A stretch of DNA of 64,000 nucleotides from NCBI GenBank assembly GCA_036960175.1, contig JBALWH010000014.1, positions 1 through 64,000 on the forward strand. The letters are read 5' to 3'. Positions within the stretch are counted from its first letter, which is position 1; every line of letters begins with the position of its first letter. The translations under genes were made by a program, and so were the position numbers. Shown in pieces: positions 1-7,542 of this stretch. Source of the stretch: Motiliproteus sp036960175 (GTDB lineage: Bacteria; Pseudomonadota; Gammaproteobacteria; Pseudomonadales; Balneatricaceae). The notes below the pieces were generated by a model that worked only from the letters and a program-made list of their open reading frames with translations, had not been told where the DNA came from and searched no databases.

Positions 1-44
1 TCTAATTCATCAAGATTCATAATGATTTCTCCGATGTTGGCCAT
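1..44 (-). CDS. Start of a cassette-borne ORF, cut by window edge
   Basis: An ATG at 44 lies just inside the cassette core site at 48-54 and opens a frame (MANIGEIIMNLDEL...) that runs off the left edge. A second in-frame ATG is at 20. Too little is present to name a product. Its position, immediately after an attC site and read in the same direction as the other cassettes, is what makes it a likely gene. Confidence 0.4.
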   Translation of the reverse strand, partial: MANIGEIIMNLDEL

Positions 45-47
45 GAC

Positions 48-137
48 TTATAACGACGCGTTAACGGGCTGGAGCCGCGTAGCGGCGGAAGTCCGAGCAC
101 CGCGAAGCGGGGCTTAAAGTTGAACGCTTTGTTATAA
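48..137 (-). repeat. Integron attC recombination site 1
   Basis: On the minus strand the 90-bp element starts with the R'' core TTATAAC (131-137), continues with AAAGCGTTCAAC, carries an imperfect inverted repeat rich in CCGC/GCGG, and ends with GTTAACGCGTC and the R' core GTTATAA (48-54). This is the standard attC layout. It follows the TIR-like ORF, whose stop is 5 bp before it. The length equals the other two attC sites here. Confidence 0.9.
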
Positions 138-142
138 GTCAC

Positions 143-871
143 CTAGTAGTAGCTCATATCAATTCTGAATTTGAAAACGTTGCCACCCCCGATACTAACT
201 TTGTAAACAGTGTTCCTTTGGAAAACGACCGGTAGCAATTTTTTAGTAGAACCTAGCTCTAGCTTTAGGTGATTATCTACATCAATGTATTTTATTGCGG
301 CCCCTTCTTCTGCTTCATTAGTTAGCCAAGCTTCTAATAAAGCGACCTTGTCATTTTCATCGTAATTATCATGATCATTTGCGGGTATCTTTTGTGAAGG
401 AGTAGCACTCTCGGCCTGTGGTCCTTGCAACTTCATAGCAGTTCGAATCTCGTGACAGGCGGGACCTAATGTTGCCGCGATCTCTGACTTATCACGTTCG
501 CCTGAATACTTTGCCGGAGTAACCCCAACTAAGTCCGTCGGAATATGCAATTCCACATTGTCTGGCATAACAATAAAACAGCGTCTTTTTCCAAGCTTGC
601 CAATAAAGAGCCCTAGTTCGAATATAACGTTGTCTCGAACTGTATCAGATACACTGCCACGCATTAATGTTTCGTCATCAGGACTAAATACGAATATGCC
701 AAAATCAGACGAGCTTAATGCTTCAGTGATTGAGTCTAGTGGTGTAATGGACAAGGAGAATACCCCCTGGCTCCAAACAGTGATATCTGCATCATGCTGA
801 AGGTTTACTTGCAGCGGATAAGCTATATCCAACCCTTCTACAGATGATGCAACAAAAACTTTTGGCTTCAA
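143..871 (-). CDS. TIR-like nucleotide-binding protein (PF10137-type), integron cassette
   Basis: 242 aa. Residues 3-145 match the family of predicted nucleotide-binding proteins with a TIR-like fold. The start KVFVASSVEGLD, the segment DADITVWSQGVFSLS, FGIFVFSPDDET and the diagnostic RDNVIFELGLFIGKLG block are all visible; the Glu in FELGLF is in the position expected for a TIR NADase catalytic Glu. Residues 146-242 have no match I recognise. The start is TTG at 871, preceded by GTGGGGT, because no ATG exists upstream of the conserved KVFVASS. The gene fills one integron cassette between attC1 and attC2. Relatives act as effectors in CBASS-type and other antiphage systems; here no cyclase or sensor partner is adjacent, so the trigger is unknown. 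Confidence 0.8.
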   Translation of the reverse strand: MKPKVFVASSVEGLDIAYPLQVNLQHDADITVWSQGVFSLSITPLDSITEALSSSDFGIFVFSPDDETLMRGSVSDTVRDNVIFELGLFIGKLGKRRCFIVMPDNVELHIPTDLVGVTPAKYSGERDKSEIAATLGPACHEIRTAMKLQGPQAESATPSQKIPANDHDNYDENDKVALLEAWLTNEAEEGAAIKYIDVDNHLKLELGSTKKLLPVVFQRNTVYKVSIGGGNVFKFRIDMSYY

Positions 872-894
872 TTTTTTACCCCACGTTGAAGTGA

Positions 895-984
895 ATTTAA
901 CGCCGCATTAACGGGACGGAAAACTGCGCAGCAGTTTGGAGTTCCAAGCCAGCTTGCTGGCTGAAGTTGAACGCCTTGTTAGCT
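895..984 (-). repeat. Integron attC recombination site 2
   Basis: Minus strand: R'' core AGCTAAC (978-984), AAGGCGTTCAAC, an inverted repeat built from CAGCCAGCAAGCTGGCTTGG and TCCAAACTGC, then CCCGTTAATGCGGC and R' core GTTAAAT (895-901). Length 90 bp. R'' is complementary to the start of its own cassette (TTAGCT at 1502-1497), as expected for a cassette that circularises. Confidence 0.92.
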
Positions 985-1476
985 GGCATCACTATCAAGC
1001 GCCTTAGGTGCTTGAGGTTTTAATGACTCAATTATTTCTAATGCTACATCTTCTGGCACGTGTGAAATATTATCTGGATGACTTGAATCCTTAACCCAAT
1101 TCCAAGCTTCCAGTAAGCAGTTGAACGTAAACCATGCACCAGCTACAAGCAGCCATTCTTTGTTAAAAATTGAATTTAATCCGAAGAAAAATATCAGTAT
1201 CAGCCCGCCGCCCACTATCCACCTGGATGCCTGAAGTAGCGCTATAGTAGCTCCAAAACTTGCTAGCTGAATGTTGTTTGATCGGACGTACTCTTTATGA
1301 AGGGTATGCTTGACCACATCAAGCTTTGAATACTCCTCAAAGAAGTGCGACCCAGTAGATTTTGCTTTTTTAAGGGATTTCTGAGTAAACCAAGATGTTA
1401 CTGCAAAGACAAAAGAGCCCAGTATTCCTTGCTGAAAAGAAGTCAGGCTGTCGATCCACGAAAAAACTATATCCAT
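979..1476 (-). CDS. Cassette-borne membrane protein of unknown function
   Basis: 165 aa, ATG at 1476 with AAGGAG about 10 nt upstream. Visible features are an N-terminal hydrophobic segment at about residues 14-30, a second long hydrophobic region at about 68-120 (two probable helices around IVGGGLILIFFFGLN and WLLVAGAWFTFN), and hydrophilic ends. The stop codon TAA overlaps the R'' core of attC2. I do not recognise a family. It occupies the second cassette (901-1502, about 600 bp). Confidence 0.7.
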   Translation of the reverse strand: MDIVFSWIDSLTSFQQGILGSFVFAVTSWFTQKSLKKAKSTGSHFFEEYSKLDVVKHTLHKEYVRSNNIQLASFGATIALLQASRWIVGGGLILIFFFGLNSIFNKEWLLVAGAWFTFNCLLEAWNWVKDSSHPDNISHVPEDVALEIIESLKPQAPKALDSDAS

Positions 1477-1496
1477 ACTCTGTTCTCTCCTTGTAC

Positions 1497-1586
1497 AGCT
1501 AACGCTTTGCGTAAGGGGACGGAAAAAGCGAAGCTTTTGGAGTTCCCAGCCTGTGCAGCAGGCGACCCTTGACGCTTTTGTTATGT
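1497..1586 (-). repeat. Integron attC recombination site 3
   Basis: Minus strand: R'' core ACATAAC (1580-1586), AAAAGCGTCAAG, an inverted repeat with GCCTGCTGCACAGGC, then CCCCTTACGCAAAGC and R' core GTTAGCT (1497-1503). Length 90 bp. R'' is complementary to the first bases of its own cassette (TTATGT next to 2085), fixing the cassette as 1503-2084. Confidence 0.92.
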
Positions 1587-1587
1587 T

Positions 1588-2058
1588 TCATTCAGATACC
1601 CTTACCACTGTGATAGTGGGTATCGAGTTTATAAGCTCTTGTTCGTAGGCTGAATAATTCTTTGGATATGCCACAACAGTTCTATAAATTTCCTTGCCAT
1701 CTTTTGAAAGAGAGAGCGTGGTGTGCGGTTTGTTGGGACTTTTTATTAGACTTGTACAGTTTGGGTAGAAAGTTTTTATCGTGTAATTGTCTATTTCCCT
1801 AACAATTGCTGGCAGCTGCTTCTTGGATTGGAATTCCCAGCGACCACCTCTGGTACTGAAACTATTTTGATAGCCTTCTTCGCACTCGATCAGCAGTTTT
1901 TCATTGATTTCTAGTTTTTTTGAGGTTAAAGCAACTTCAAATGTACCTGAGTCAAAACTTGGCCTAGGGATCAAGCTGTCCAAATAATTGAAAAGAGCAA
2001 CCACAGAACCACATCCGCTTAGAGGTAGTATCAGCAGTAGGATTACTAATTTCTTCAT
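1588..2058 (-). CDS. Cassette-borne predicted lipoprotein, unknown function
   Basis: 156 aa when started at the ATG at 2058 (MKKLVILLLILPLSGCGS), which gives a clean lipoprotein signal with lipobox LSGC (Cys17). A longer reading from 2082 only adds eight residues before the signal and is less likely. The mature part is soluble and without a family I recognise; it has two more cysteines (IECEEG and YPNCTS) that could form a disulfide. It is the first cassette of the array, ending 2 bp before attC3. Confidence 0.65.
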   Translation of the reverse strand: MKKLVILLLILPLSGCGSVVALFNYLDSLIPRPSFDSGTFEVALTSKKLEINEKLLIECEEGYQNSFSTRGGRWEFQSKKQLPAIVREIDNYTIKTFYPNCTSLIKSPNKPHTTLSLSKDGKEIYRTVVAYPKNYSAYEQELINSIPTITVVRVSE

Positions 2059-2078
2059 TTGGCTACCGGCACCGAGAA

Positions 2079-2085
2079 ACATAAC
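2079..2085 (-). other. Cassette insertion core site at array start
   Basis: GTTATGT on the minus strand, complementary to the R'' core of attC3. This marks the outer boundary of the first cassette and so the position of the former attI (or another attC) to its right. No attC-like inverted repeat is seen to the right of it, which fits an attI side. Confidence 0.55.
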
Positions 2086-2625
2086 ATTTTAATTCTAGGC
2101 ATGCGCATATATGCGTAAATCCATGCCGAGAAAAAGTTTGGTATTTGTTTGAAATTGCTAAAGATTTTGAATACACGGGTTGTTTTCCTCCACTGAAAAC
2201 GCGCATGCGCATATATCTGATTCCGTGTGCACAGTATCACACCGGCGTTATTCCCTAACCCGATGATATTGCCTGATTTTAATTTTTCTTACCAGATCAA
2301 TATGAGCATGCGTTTCAGCATTTCGAGCACTGAATTTTGATTTCATCAAATATACTGTATGTATAATCAGTTTTCGGCGCGTGTGAAATCAAGGGAAAGA
2401 GCCCCTAGTTTCGTAGCTACTGGTAAGCGATATGGCGGCGGGGGCCAAGGCCTGTGATGAATGTCTGCTAAATTGCATGGATCTGTCTTTAACAAGCGCA
2501 CAAAAACGTAAAATCAACGTCTGCTTCCGTGTTTCTAGTGAGCAGGGATGGTTGATGTGTTCGCAATGGACTGTGGATTCAGCGCGTCAACGCCCCAAAA
2601 CACTAACGACTTTATTGGCTACCCA
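2086..2625. other. 540-bp gap between cassette array and GNAT gene
   Basis: No convincing gene. A 14-bp direct repeat GCATGCGCATATAT occurs at 2099-2112 and 2203-2216, and the first copy contains the palindrome CGCATATATGCG. A LexA box lies at 2355-2370. Integron logic puts intI here, reading rightwards, but none of the frames resembles a tyrosine recombinase and the space (about 250 bp after the LexA box) is too short for one. Confidence 0.5.
2355..2370. promoter_or_regulatory. LexA (SOS) box
   Basis: CTG-TATGTATAAT-CAG, within TACTG...CAGTT. It keeps both CTG/CAG triplets and the 10-bp AT-rich spacer of the gammaproteobacterial LexA consensus. LexA boxes commonly overlap intI promoters. 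Here no intact gene follows it. Confidence 0.65.
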
Positions 2626-3108
2626 TCACAGATCACAGATCATCCAGCAGTCGCAGCCGTGATGAATACCGGGGGCGATAGGCGCTTTTAAGGGCCGAAA
2701 GCCTTGCTGTTGATAAAGCCGCTGAGCATCAGTCATGGTGGCCAGTGTCTCCAGGTAGCAGCGCTCATATCCCATGGTTCTGGCATCTTGCAGCAGTGTC
2801 GTAATCAGCTGGCTCCCCAAGCCTTTACCTCTGGCGTCGGGATGCAGGTACATTTTCTGGAGTTCACAGACGCCCGGCTGATCGTCATTAAAGGGGGCTA
2901 TACCCGCACCGCCCAATAGCTTGTTATCGTGTTGGATCACATAGTAAAGAGTGCCGGGTTGGCTATAGGAATGGAACATATTACTCAGTTCAGGATCACT
3001 CCAGGCAAAGCCCGGGCGGTTTGCGCCAAATTCGGTGAGTACGAGGCGGATTAGCTGTTCAATACCGGGGTTATCCGGTTGTTGGATGGGTCTGATAATC
3101 GTATTCAT
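2626..3108 (-). CDS. GNAT-family N-acetyltransferase
   Basis: 160 aa. Acetyl-CoA-binding motif A is visible as LQKMYLHPDARGKGLGSQLI (the RGKGLG loop), followed by motif B around RLYQQQGFRPL. This is the single-domain GNAT fold of MarR-associated or Aac-like small acetyltransferases; the substrate cannot be deduced. It starts 8 bp after the response regulator stop on the same strand, without a clear ribosome-binding site, so it is probably translated from the same mRNA. It is the last gene of the long minus-strand run beginning at 16018. Confidence 0.8.
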   Translation of the reverse strand: MNTIIRPIQQPDNPGIEQLIRLVLTEFGANRPGFAWSDPELSNMFHSYSQPGTLYYVIQHDNKLLGGAGIAPFNDDQPGVCELQKMYLHPDARGKGLGSQLITTLLQDARTMGYERCYLETLATMTDAQRLYQQQGFRPLKAPIAPGIHHGCDCWMICDL

Positions 3109-3116
3109 AGGAGAAT

Positions 3117-4508
3117 TTAATCTACATCGCTGAAGCCATTAATTTCCAACTGTGTCAGTAGTCGTTGCAGTCGGGGACGGGATATTCCCAGTATTTCACA
3201 GGCCTTGCCCTTATGGCCGCTGGTTTCCTTCAGCACCCGCTTGACGTGCTCGAATTCAATTTCCTTGAGGCTATATTGGGTCACCGGTTTGTCATACGGG
3301 GGGTTAACTTTGCCGCCATTGTTCTGATGGCTGGCTGCCTGTGGGGAATTACTTGCCATTGAATGGGGTAGTAAATCCAGAGTCAGGCAGTCTCCCGGGC
3401 AAAGGGCAACCGCTTTGGTCAGAACATTTTCGAGCTCTCGGACATTGCCTGGCCAGGGGTGACTTTGAACGGCGGTCATCACTTCCGGGGCAACGCGGTG
3501 GACCTTGGCATTGAGTTCCTTGTTGATGCGTTGTAGCAGCACGGGTACCAGTGCCTGCAGATCTTCGGTTCGTTGTCTGAGGGGAGGCAGTTTTATATTC
3601 ACGACTTCCAGGCGGTAGAACAGGTCTTCACGGAAGTCCCCGTCTTTAACCGCCTTACTTAGATCGACATTGGTGGCGGCAACAATGCGAGCGGTAGAGG
3701 TGAGTACTTTTTTTCCGCCCACGGGGGTGAATTCTTTCTCCTGCAAAACCCGTAGCAGTTTTGCCTGGATGGTGGCAGAGAGTTCGCCAATCTCATCCAG
3801 AAACAGGGTGCCGTTTTCCGCTAGGGCGAATTTACCTTTCTGCTGGCAGACTGCACCACTGAAAGCGCCGCGTTCGTGACCGAACATCTCAGATTCCAGC
3901 AGGGTCTCTACCAGTGCTGCGCAGTTAATGGCCACAAAGGGGCCATCCCTGCGGTCTCCTGCATCGTGTATCGCGCGTGCCACCAGCTCTTTGCCGGTAC
4001 CGCTCTCACCACTGATCAAGACGGTGGCCGTGTTGCTGGCCACGCGGCCGATAATTTTAAACACTTCACGCATGGCATCGCTACTTCCCACCATGGAGTT
4101 ACTGAGCAGATCGTCTGCTTCAATATTGATCTCTTGCTCGGACGGCTGCATATGCAGCATGGCTTTATGGACAGCGTCATCCAGATCCTGCAAATCGATG
4201 GGCTTATGAATGTAGTCGTCGGCGCCGCCCTGCATGGCCTGAATGGTGCTTTCCATATCATGAAAGGCGGTGATCATGATCACGCGTGCCAGCGGAACCA
4301 GCTGCTTGAATTCCAGTAATCCCTCGAGCCCGCTTTTTCCACTCATGCGTATATCAAGAATGATTAGGTCGGGGGTGAACTCGGTGATAACGGCAGTACC
4401 CTGGTCGACGGAATGGGCAATACGGACGTCATGATTATCGTCGAGAAAATGCAACTCCAGCATCCGGCAAATGGCTTCATCATCATCCACTATTAGCAGT
4501 CGTGTCAT
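3117..4508 (-). CDS. NtrC-family sigma54-dependent response regulator
   Basis: 463 aa in three domains. Receiver, residues 1-120, with acidic pocket DDD at 8-10 and phospho-acceptor Asp52 in LIILDIRMSG. AAA+ sigma54-interaction domain, about 140-370, with Walker A GESGTGKE, the sigma54 contact loop GAFSGA (Ser in place of the usual Thr of GAFTGA) and Walker B GTLFLDEIGE. C-terminal Fis-type helix-turn-helix, about 415-458 (GKACEILGISRPRLQRLL). It starts 1 bp after the stop of the sensor kinase gene, so the two form a two-component pair. It is the obvious candidate activator for the sigma54 promoters at 16153, 16469 and 23855; that link is inferred from context, not proven. Confidence 0.95.
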   Translation of the reverse strand: MTRLLIVDDDEAICRMLELHFLDDNHDVRIAHSVDQGTAVITEFTPDLIILDIRMSGKSGLEGLLEFKQLVPLARVIMITAFHDMESTIQAMQGGADDYIHKPIDLQDLDDAVHKAMLHMQPSEQEINIEADDLLSNSMVGSSDAMREVFKIIGRVASNTATVLISGESGTGKELVARAIHDAGDRRDGPFVAINCAALVETLLESEMFGHERGAFSGAVCQQKGKFALAENGTLFLDEIGELSATIQAKLLRVLQEKEFTPVGGKKVLTSTARIVAATNVDLSKAVKDGDFREDLFYRLEVVNIKLPPLRQRTEDLQALVPVLLQRINKELNAKVHRVAPEVMTAVQSHPWPGNVRELENVLTKAVALCPGDCLTLDLLPHSMASNSPQAASHQNNGGKVNPPYDKPVTQYSLKEIEFEHVKRVLKETSGHKGKACEILGISRPRLQRLLTQLEINGFSDVD

Positions 4509-4509
4509 C

Positions 4510-7119
4510 CTAGTTACTCATTTGCTGTTCTGAATTAATCGGAAGAATCAGGGTGGCGCGGGTTCCACCCTGTTTTACTGGGGTGAGAGAGATAGACCCC
4601 TGATGTTGTTCGATACGTTGTTTGACGATTGCCAAACCCAAGCCGGTGCCCTTGGCCTTATTGGTATAAAAAGGCTCGAAAACAATATTGGCCTGACAGG
4701 GGTCGATACCCACACCATCGTCGGTCACACAAATTTTGATCTTAGGGCCACTATCGGACATCAGTAGATCGGTACTGACTATGATGCGCGGATCTTCACA
4801 GTCCTTAACCGCATGGATGGCATTGATAACCAAGTTGCTGAATACCTGACGTAGCTTTACGGGATCGGCATAGACCGTGGGAAGCCCTTTTTGATAGCGT
4901 TCTTCGACATCGATACCGTTGGCCTGAATCTCCTTTAACTGACTGATGACAGTGGTTTCCATCAGTTTATCGACCCTTACCCACTCCAGGTTTAGTGCCC
5001 CGGGACGGGAGTAGCTCATCAAGTCGTTAAGAATGCCTTCCATGTAGCGAATCTGATCCTGGGCAATACTGATCAGTTCGTGGGTCTGGGCGCGGTGGGC
5101 ATTGTTAAGGCTGTTGTTATCTTGGTCACCGCTATCTCGAGAATTTTCTTTATCAAGAATCTGCATGGCCATCTTGATAGAACTAAGGGGGTTGCGCAGG
5201 TCATGGGCTACCATATTAGCCATCTGACCAACGGCGGCCAACTCACGGTTTTTTCGGGTTTCTTCTGTCTGGATGGCGACTTCTCGTTCTAAGCGGATCT
5301 TATCGGTGATGTCTTCCTTTACCGAAAGGAAGTGGCGAATACGGTTATCCTTGCCCATGATCGGCGAAATGACGGTTTTCTCCCAGTAAAAATCGCCGTT
5401 CTTTTTCACGTTTTTCAGCGTTCCCTGCCAGGTTTTTCCCTGACTTATTTTGGACCACAGTTGTTCATACTCTTGGGGATCAGTGTGTCCTGACTTCAGA
5501 ATACTGGGTTTGCGACCGATCACTTCTTCCGGCAGATAACCGGTGAGCGCGGAGAATTTTGGGTTGACGTATTCGATGTCGCCGTGGGCATTGGTAATCA
5601 TCACCGTGTTGGGGCTTTGCTCCACGGCCTGGCTGAGTTTGATTAACTGCTGCTCGGTATCGCGCTGGGAGGTGATATCCCGTCCCAACAGGGTGACGCT
5701 GACGACCTGATCCAGCGGGTCGAGGCTGTAGGTGTTGTTCCAAGATAACAGTCTCTGGCGGCCGTCTTTGGTGACGATTTCTTCTTCGTTGCTTTCCGGC
5801 AACTGGTGGTGGGCAAGCTCATCCAGAAAACGATTGTAATTGCGATCCAGCTTAGGTGCTGTGGGCAGAAGGGCCTTCCAGTCTTTATTCAGTAAATCAG
5901 CTCGAGAGTATCCACTGAGATCGGCAAAATAGTCGTTACAGAAAGTTATTTTTCCCTGACTATTGAGGGTGACAGCGGCCATCTGAATATTCTCCAGAAT
6001 GCGGCGGAAACTGCTTTCGTAGGCATTTTGCATGAGCACTGCGTCATGGCGTAGTCTCCCCCGGCTGATCATGATGGAACTGAGCAGGGCTATCAGCAAC
6101 GTAATAGTGTAGCTGAGGGCGTTGTTTTGCAAAAAGTCAAAGCGTGGTTGGTGTAAAACATTATTGGGGGCGAAGGATACGACTTTCCAGAAATAGGCAT
6201 TGGCTTTTGGATTGAGTTCGATTCCTGCTTCGTCCAGGCCACGGTTATAGGGGTGCACGGTGGTGAAGGTGAATAAGCCACGGTCCGTTTCGAACTGACC
6301 TGAAGGCGTGTTTTCAATAGTGCGCCAGGCTCTTTCGAAGCTATGGCTGAAGCTTTGCTGGTGCTTGAGGATAAAACCCCAGCTCTGGGTTTCATCAGGG
6401 CTGATCAGCCAATAGCCGTTGGTATTGATCAGCATCATCTGGTCGGAAATATGCGATGAGGCTAGCTTGAAATCGCTGATCAACTGATTTCCGAGATAAT
6501 TCACCAGCATGTAGCCGACTTTAGTGCCTTGGTTGTTATAAACGGCAACACCAGCCCGAATCGTGGGGTTTACGGGCATTTCGACTTGATTATCTTCGAT
6601 GTTTAAATCCAGTGGTGAGATATAGACTTGGCCGGCCTTTAGATTGTTCAGGTCCGGGAAATAATAGCGATTTGCTTTGTTCTGCAGTTGCTTGCTGGAC
6701 ACCAGGATCGGACTCACCCGGTTGTTAATACGGACCACCTCATTACCTTTCAGGTCGAGGTAGCGGATATGGTCATACCAGGGCCGGTGCCGGGCAAAGG
6801 TCACCAGAAACTGGCTGATATTTTCTAGTACTCCAGGCCTCAGCGTCTCGCCAATATTACGTTGCTGCAGGTCGTCGGCCAGGTAGTTAACTTCGGAGAT
6901 GACATTGGAAATCTTATCGGTAACCACCTTACGGGAAAGTTCAATGCTGAGTTTCTGGCTTTCTTCAAGCTGTTCTTTGGCGCTGGACGTGTGGATCCAG
7001 TAGTGCGCTACAAGTACGCTATTGACCAGCACAAACAGCGGAAAGAATATCAGCAGCGTCTGCTTTAGTTTCTGGCTTATAGTCGTCTTATAGTTATTAT
7101 TTTGTACGCTTAGGGTCAT
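4510..7119 (-). CDS. Membrane-bound PAS sensor histidine kinase
   Basis: 869 aa from the ATG at 7119 (AGG just upstream); a TTG at 7146 would add nine residues. Domains: first transmembrane helix about residues 20-42, a periplasmic Cache-like sensor region about 45-320, second helix about 330-350, PAS about 360-480, PAS-PAC about 485-610, HisKA with H-box VAHDLRNPLSSIK, and HATPase with N-box VINAIHAV and G-boxes DDGVGID and GTGLGLAIV. The periplasmic domain implies an external ligand, possibly an electron acceptor, but nothing in the sequence identifies it. Partner of the response regulator next door. Confidence 0.93.
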   Translation of the reverse strand: MTLSVQNNNYKTTISQKLKQTLLIFFPLFVLVNSVLVAHYWIHTSSAKEQLEESQKLSIELSRKVVTDKISNVISEVNYLADDLQQRNIGETLRPGVLENISQFLVTFARHRPWYDHIRYLDLKGNEVVRINNRVSPILVSSKQLQNKANRYYFPDLNNLKAGQVYISPLDLNIEDNQVEMPVNPTIRAGVAVYNNQGTKVGYMLVNYLGNQLISDFKLASSHISDQMMLINTNGYWLISPDETQSWGFILKHQQSFSHSFERAWRTIENTPSGQFETDRGLFTFTTVHPYNRGLDEAGIELNPKANAYFWKVVSFAPNNVLHQPRFDFLQNNALSYTITLLIALLSSIMISRGRLRHDAVLMQNAYESSFRRILENIQMAAVTLNSQGKITFCNDYFADLSGYSRADLLNKDWKALLPTAPKLDRNYNRFLDELAHHQLPESNEEEIVTKDGRQRLLSWNNTYSLDPLDQVVSVTLLGRDITSQRDTEQQLIKLSQAVEQSPNTVMITNAHGDIEYVNPKFSALTGYLPEEVIGRKPSILKSGHTDPQEYEQLWSKISQGKTWQGTLKNVKKNGDFYWEKTVISPIMGKDNRIRHFLSVKEDITDKIRLEREVAIQTEETRKNRELAAVGQMANMVAHDLRNPLSSIKMAMQILDKENSRDSGDQDNNSLNNAHRAQTHELISIAQDQIRYMEGILNDLMSYSRPGALNLEWVRVDKLMETTVISQLKEIQANGIDVEERYQKGLPTVYADPVKLRQVFSNLVINAIHAVKDCEDPRIIVSTDLLMSDSGPKIKICVTDDGVGIDPCQANIVFEPFYTNKAKGTGLGLAIVKQRIEQHQGSISLTPVKQGGTRATLILPINSEQQMSN

Positions 7120-7177
7120 AGGCCTATCTGCTGTTGATCGAATCAATTATGCAAAACAACCGGGGTTTACTTAAGCA

Positions 7178-7513
7178 TCAATGACATTGTTGGTCGATAG
7201 TCGCTTTTACTCTGGGTATATAGTTTTCTATGCTCTCGCCCGATTGCTGCGGGACCAGAAAAATCAGCTTTGCAGCGATTAGATAAGGCCGTCTTGCCTG
7301 ATCTCCCGCCGGTTCTTTTTCTGTTAACACCTTGTATAGATACTCCATGGTTTCGTCACCGATATCGCAATAACGGTGCAGGGAATTCTCCTGGGTATAG
7401 TTGTTGGTAAATAACGAGATCATCAGAAAAATCCCCAACACCACCAGAATCAGCGGGAGCGGTTTAAAAGGTGATGGGCTTTCTGCGATTTCGCGGTCCG
7501 TCTGATCCGTCAT
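7178..7513 (-). CDS. Small single-pass membrane protein, unknown
   Basis: 111 aa from the ATG at 7513 (MTDQTDREIAESP). A frame from 7567 would add 18 residues running into the HemY-like gene. One transmembrane helix at about residues 21-39 (PLILVVLGIFLMISLFTNN), then a periplasmic-side domain with two cysteines (HRYCDIGD and the terminal QQCH). No recognised family. It sits between the HemY-like gene and the sensor kinase, so it could be an accessory factor of either the kinase or the cytochrome system. Confidence 0.65.
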   Translation of the reverse strand: MTDQTDREIAESPSPFKPLPLILVVLGIFLMISLFTNNYTQENSLHRYCDIGDETMEYLYKVLTEKEPAGDQARRPYLIAAKLIFLVPQQSGESIENYIPRVKATIDQQCH

Positions 7514-7542
7514 AGTTGTTCCGATAGTGATTGTTTCGGCAT

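Noticed and set aside
2432..2662. 76-residue plus-strand ORF just after the LexA box
   Set aside because: No family match, its end overlaps the GNAT gene on the other strand, and it has no resemblance to IntI, SulA or other SOS proteins I know. Could be a remnant but is not supported as a gene.
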